Assembly: GCA_029261295.1 (NCBI GenBank)
Contig: JAJDBP010000029.1
Span: forward strand, 124,001-188,000
Direction: 5' to 3'
DNA length: 64,000 nt
Origin: Nitrospirales bacterium
Lineage (GTDB): Bacteria; Nitrospirota; Nitrospiria; Nitrospirales; UBA8639
Below, in pieces: positions 63,741 through 64,000 of the stretch. Both the position numbers and the translations under genes were made by a program. The notes under the pieces are model-generated. The model was given only the letters and a program-made list of their open reading frames with translations, made no database searches and had not been told where the DNA came from. Numbering within the stretch: position 1 is the first letter of the stretch; each line of letters opens with the position of its first letter.

Positions 63741-64000
63741 ATGAAGATCACCCTATCAACAGTCTGTCTCTCTCTCGTCCTCATGGCCGGCATGGCATGG
63801 GCCGAACATCCTGGCGTAGCCACCAATCATCGTGATGCCATTCAAAAAGCCATGATGACGCACATCAAGGAAATCGCGTCACACAATGCGAACGGGATGT
63901 ACCCCGTGTTCGATCCTCATTCAAAGACGGTCGTTCAGTTGAAGCTCAAAGAATTTCACAACAGCGTAGAAATCATGGGGAGAGCCACACCCTATTTTGT
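63741..64000 (+). CDS. Small periplasmic protein paired with P460, second copy (cut by window end)
   Basis: From ATG 63741, after GGAGGTAGCAAA, 86 codons are visible before the right edge. The signal peptide (LSLVLMAGMAWA) and the sequence HPGVATNHRDAIQKAMMTHI match the gene at 52300-52692 at most positions, with a few substitutions (for example HSK for DAK). No family is recognised. The missing C-terminus would be about 44 residues if it matches its paralogue. Confidence 0.75.
   Translation, partial: MKITLSTVCLSLVLMAGMAWAEHPGVATNHRDAIQKAMMTHIKEIASHNANGMYPVFDPHSKTVVQLKLKEFHNSVEIMGRATPYF

Overview
The window is about 47-50% GC overall and is dense with c-type cytochromes, heavy-metal efflux genes and sigma-54 regulation. 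It also carries a complete bacterial proteasome and ubiquitin-like conjugation locus (AAA+ ring, Dop, UBact/Pup, PrcB, PrcA, PafA). That locus in a Gram-negative background (many lipoproteins, a TolC-type protein, an RND pump), together with several cytochrome P460 genes, points to the Nitrospirota, most likely a Nitrospira-like nitrite oxidiser. No nxr or rRNA gene lies in the window, so this placement is inference from gene content.

Layout: (1) 1-8.8 kb, a minus-strand operon of four di-heme c-type cytochromes (the last one runs off the left edge) plus one lipoprotein. (2) 9.3-15.7 kb, a Czc-type metal efflux operon preceded by a secreted His-rich protein. (3) 16.0-28.2 kb, a plus-strand, visibly A+T-rich five-gene block: a fused MacB-like ABC transporter, a lipoprotein, a secreted SH3-like/vWA protein, a secreted caspase-like peptidase, and a 1622-residue secreted protein joining a dead caspase fold, an intact caspase fold and a subtilase whose nucleophile Ser is replaced by Thr. 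This is the best candidate for an undescribed system. (4) 28.5-35.7 kb, the proteasome/UBact locus in the order mpa-dop-pup-prcB-prcA-pafA, with three copies of a short hairpin repeat in its gaps. (5) 35.8-46.0 kb, an RRM protein, ClpX with an extra Cys pair, a beta-propeller lipoprotein, two paralogous M48 lipoproteins, an M16 peptidase pair, a dipeptide epimerase and a SUOX-fold protein. (6) 46.3-48.1 kb, an FKBP isomerase, an SmbP-like metal-binding lipoprotein and a Cys-rich SufR-like regulator. (7) 48.2-64 kb, a stress and nitrogen-oxide flavoured region: a GAF-PAS sigma-54 activator divergent from a cytochrome P460 gene that has a good sigma-54 promoter and an upstream dyad, a SnoaL-like protein, a second P460 with a small periplasmic protein, a truncated haemoglobin interrupted by TGA, an NhaP-type antiporter, a tRNA 3' remnant, a giant kinase/AAA/GAF/sigma-54 activator, a sigma-region-2-only protein, a DsrE protein, an ECF sigma factor, and a second copy of the P460/small-protein block cut by the right edge.

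From 16 to 44 kb the window is unusually rich in proteolysis: secreted caspases and a subtilase, proteasome, ClpX, M48 and M16 enzymes, and a dipeptide epimerase that could use the released dipeptides. The right end looks like a remodelled accessory region (segmental duplication, tRNA remnant, interrupted haemoglobin gene, truncated sigma factor) controlled by sigma-54 and ECF sigma factors.
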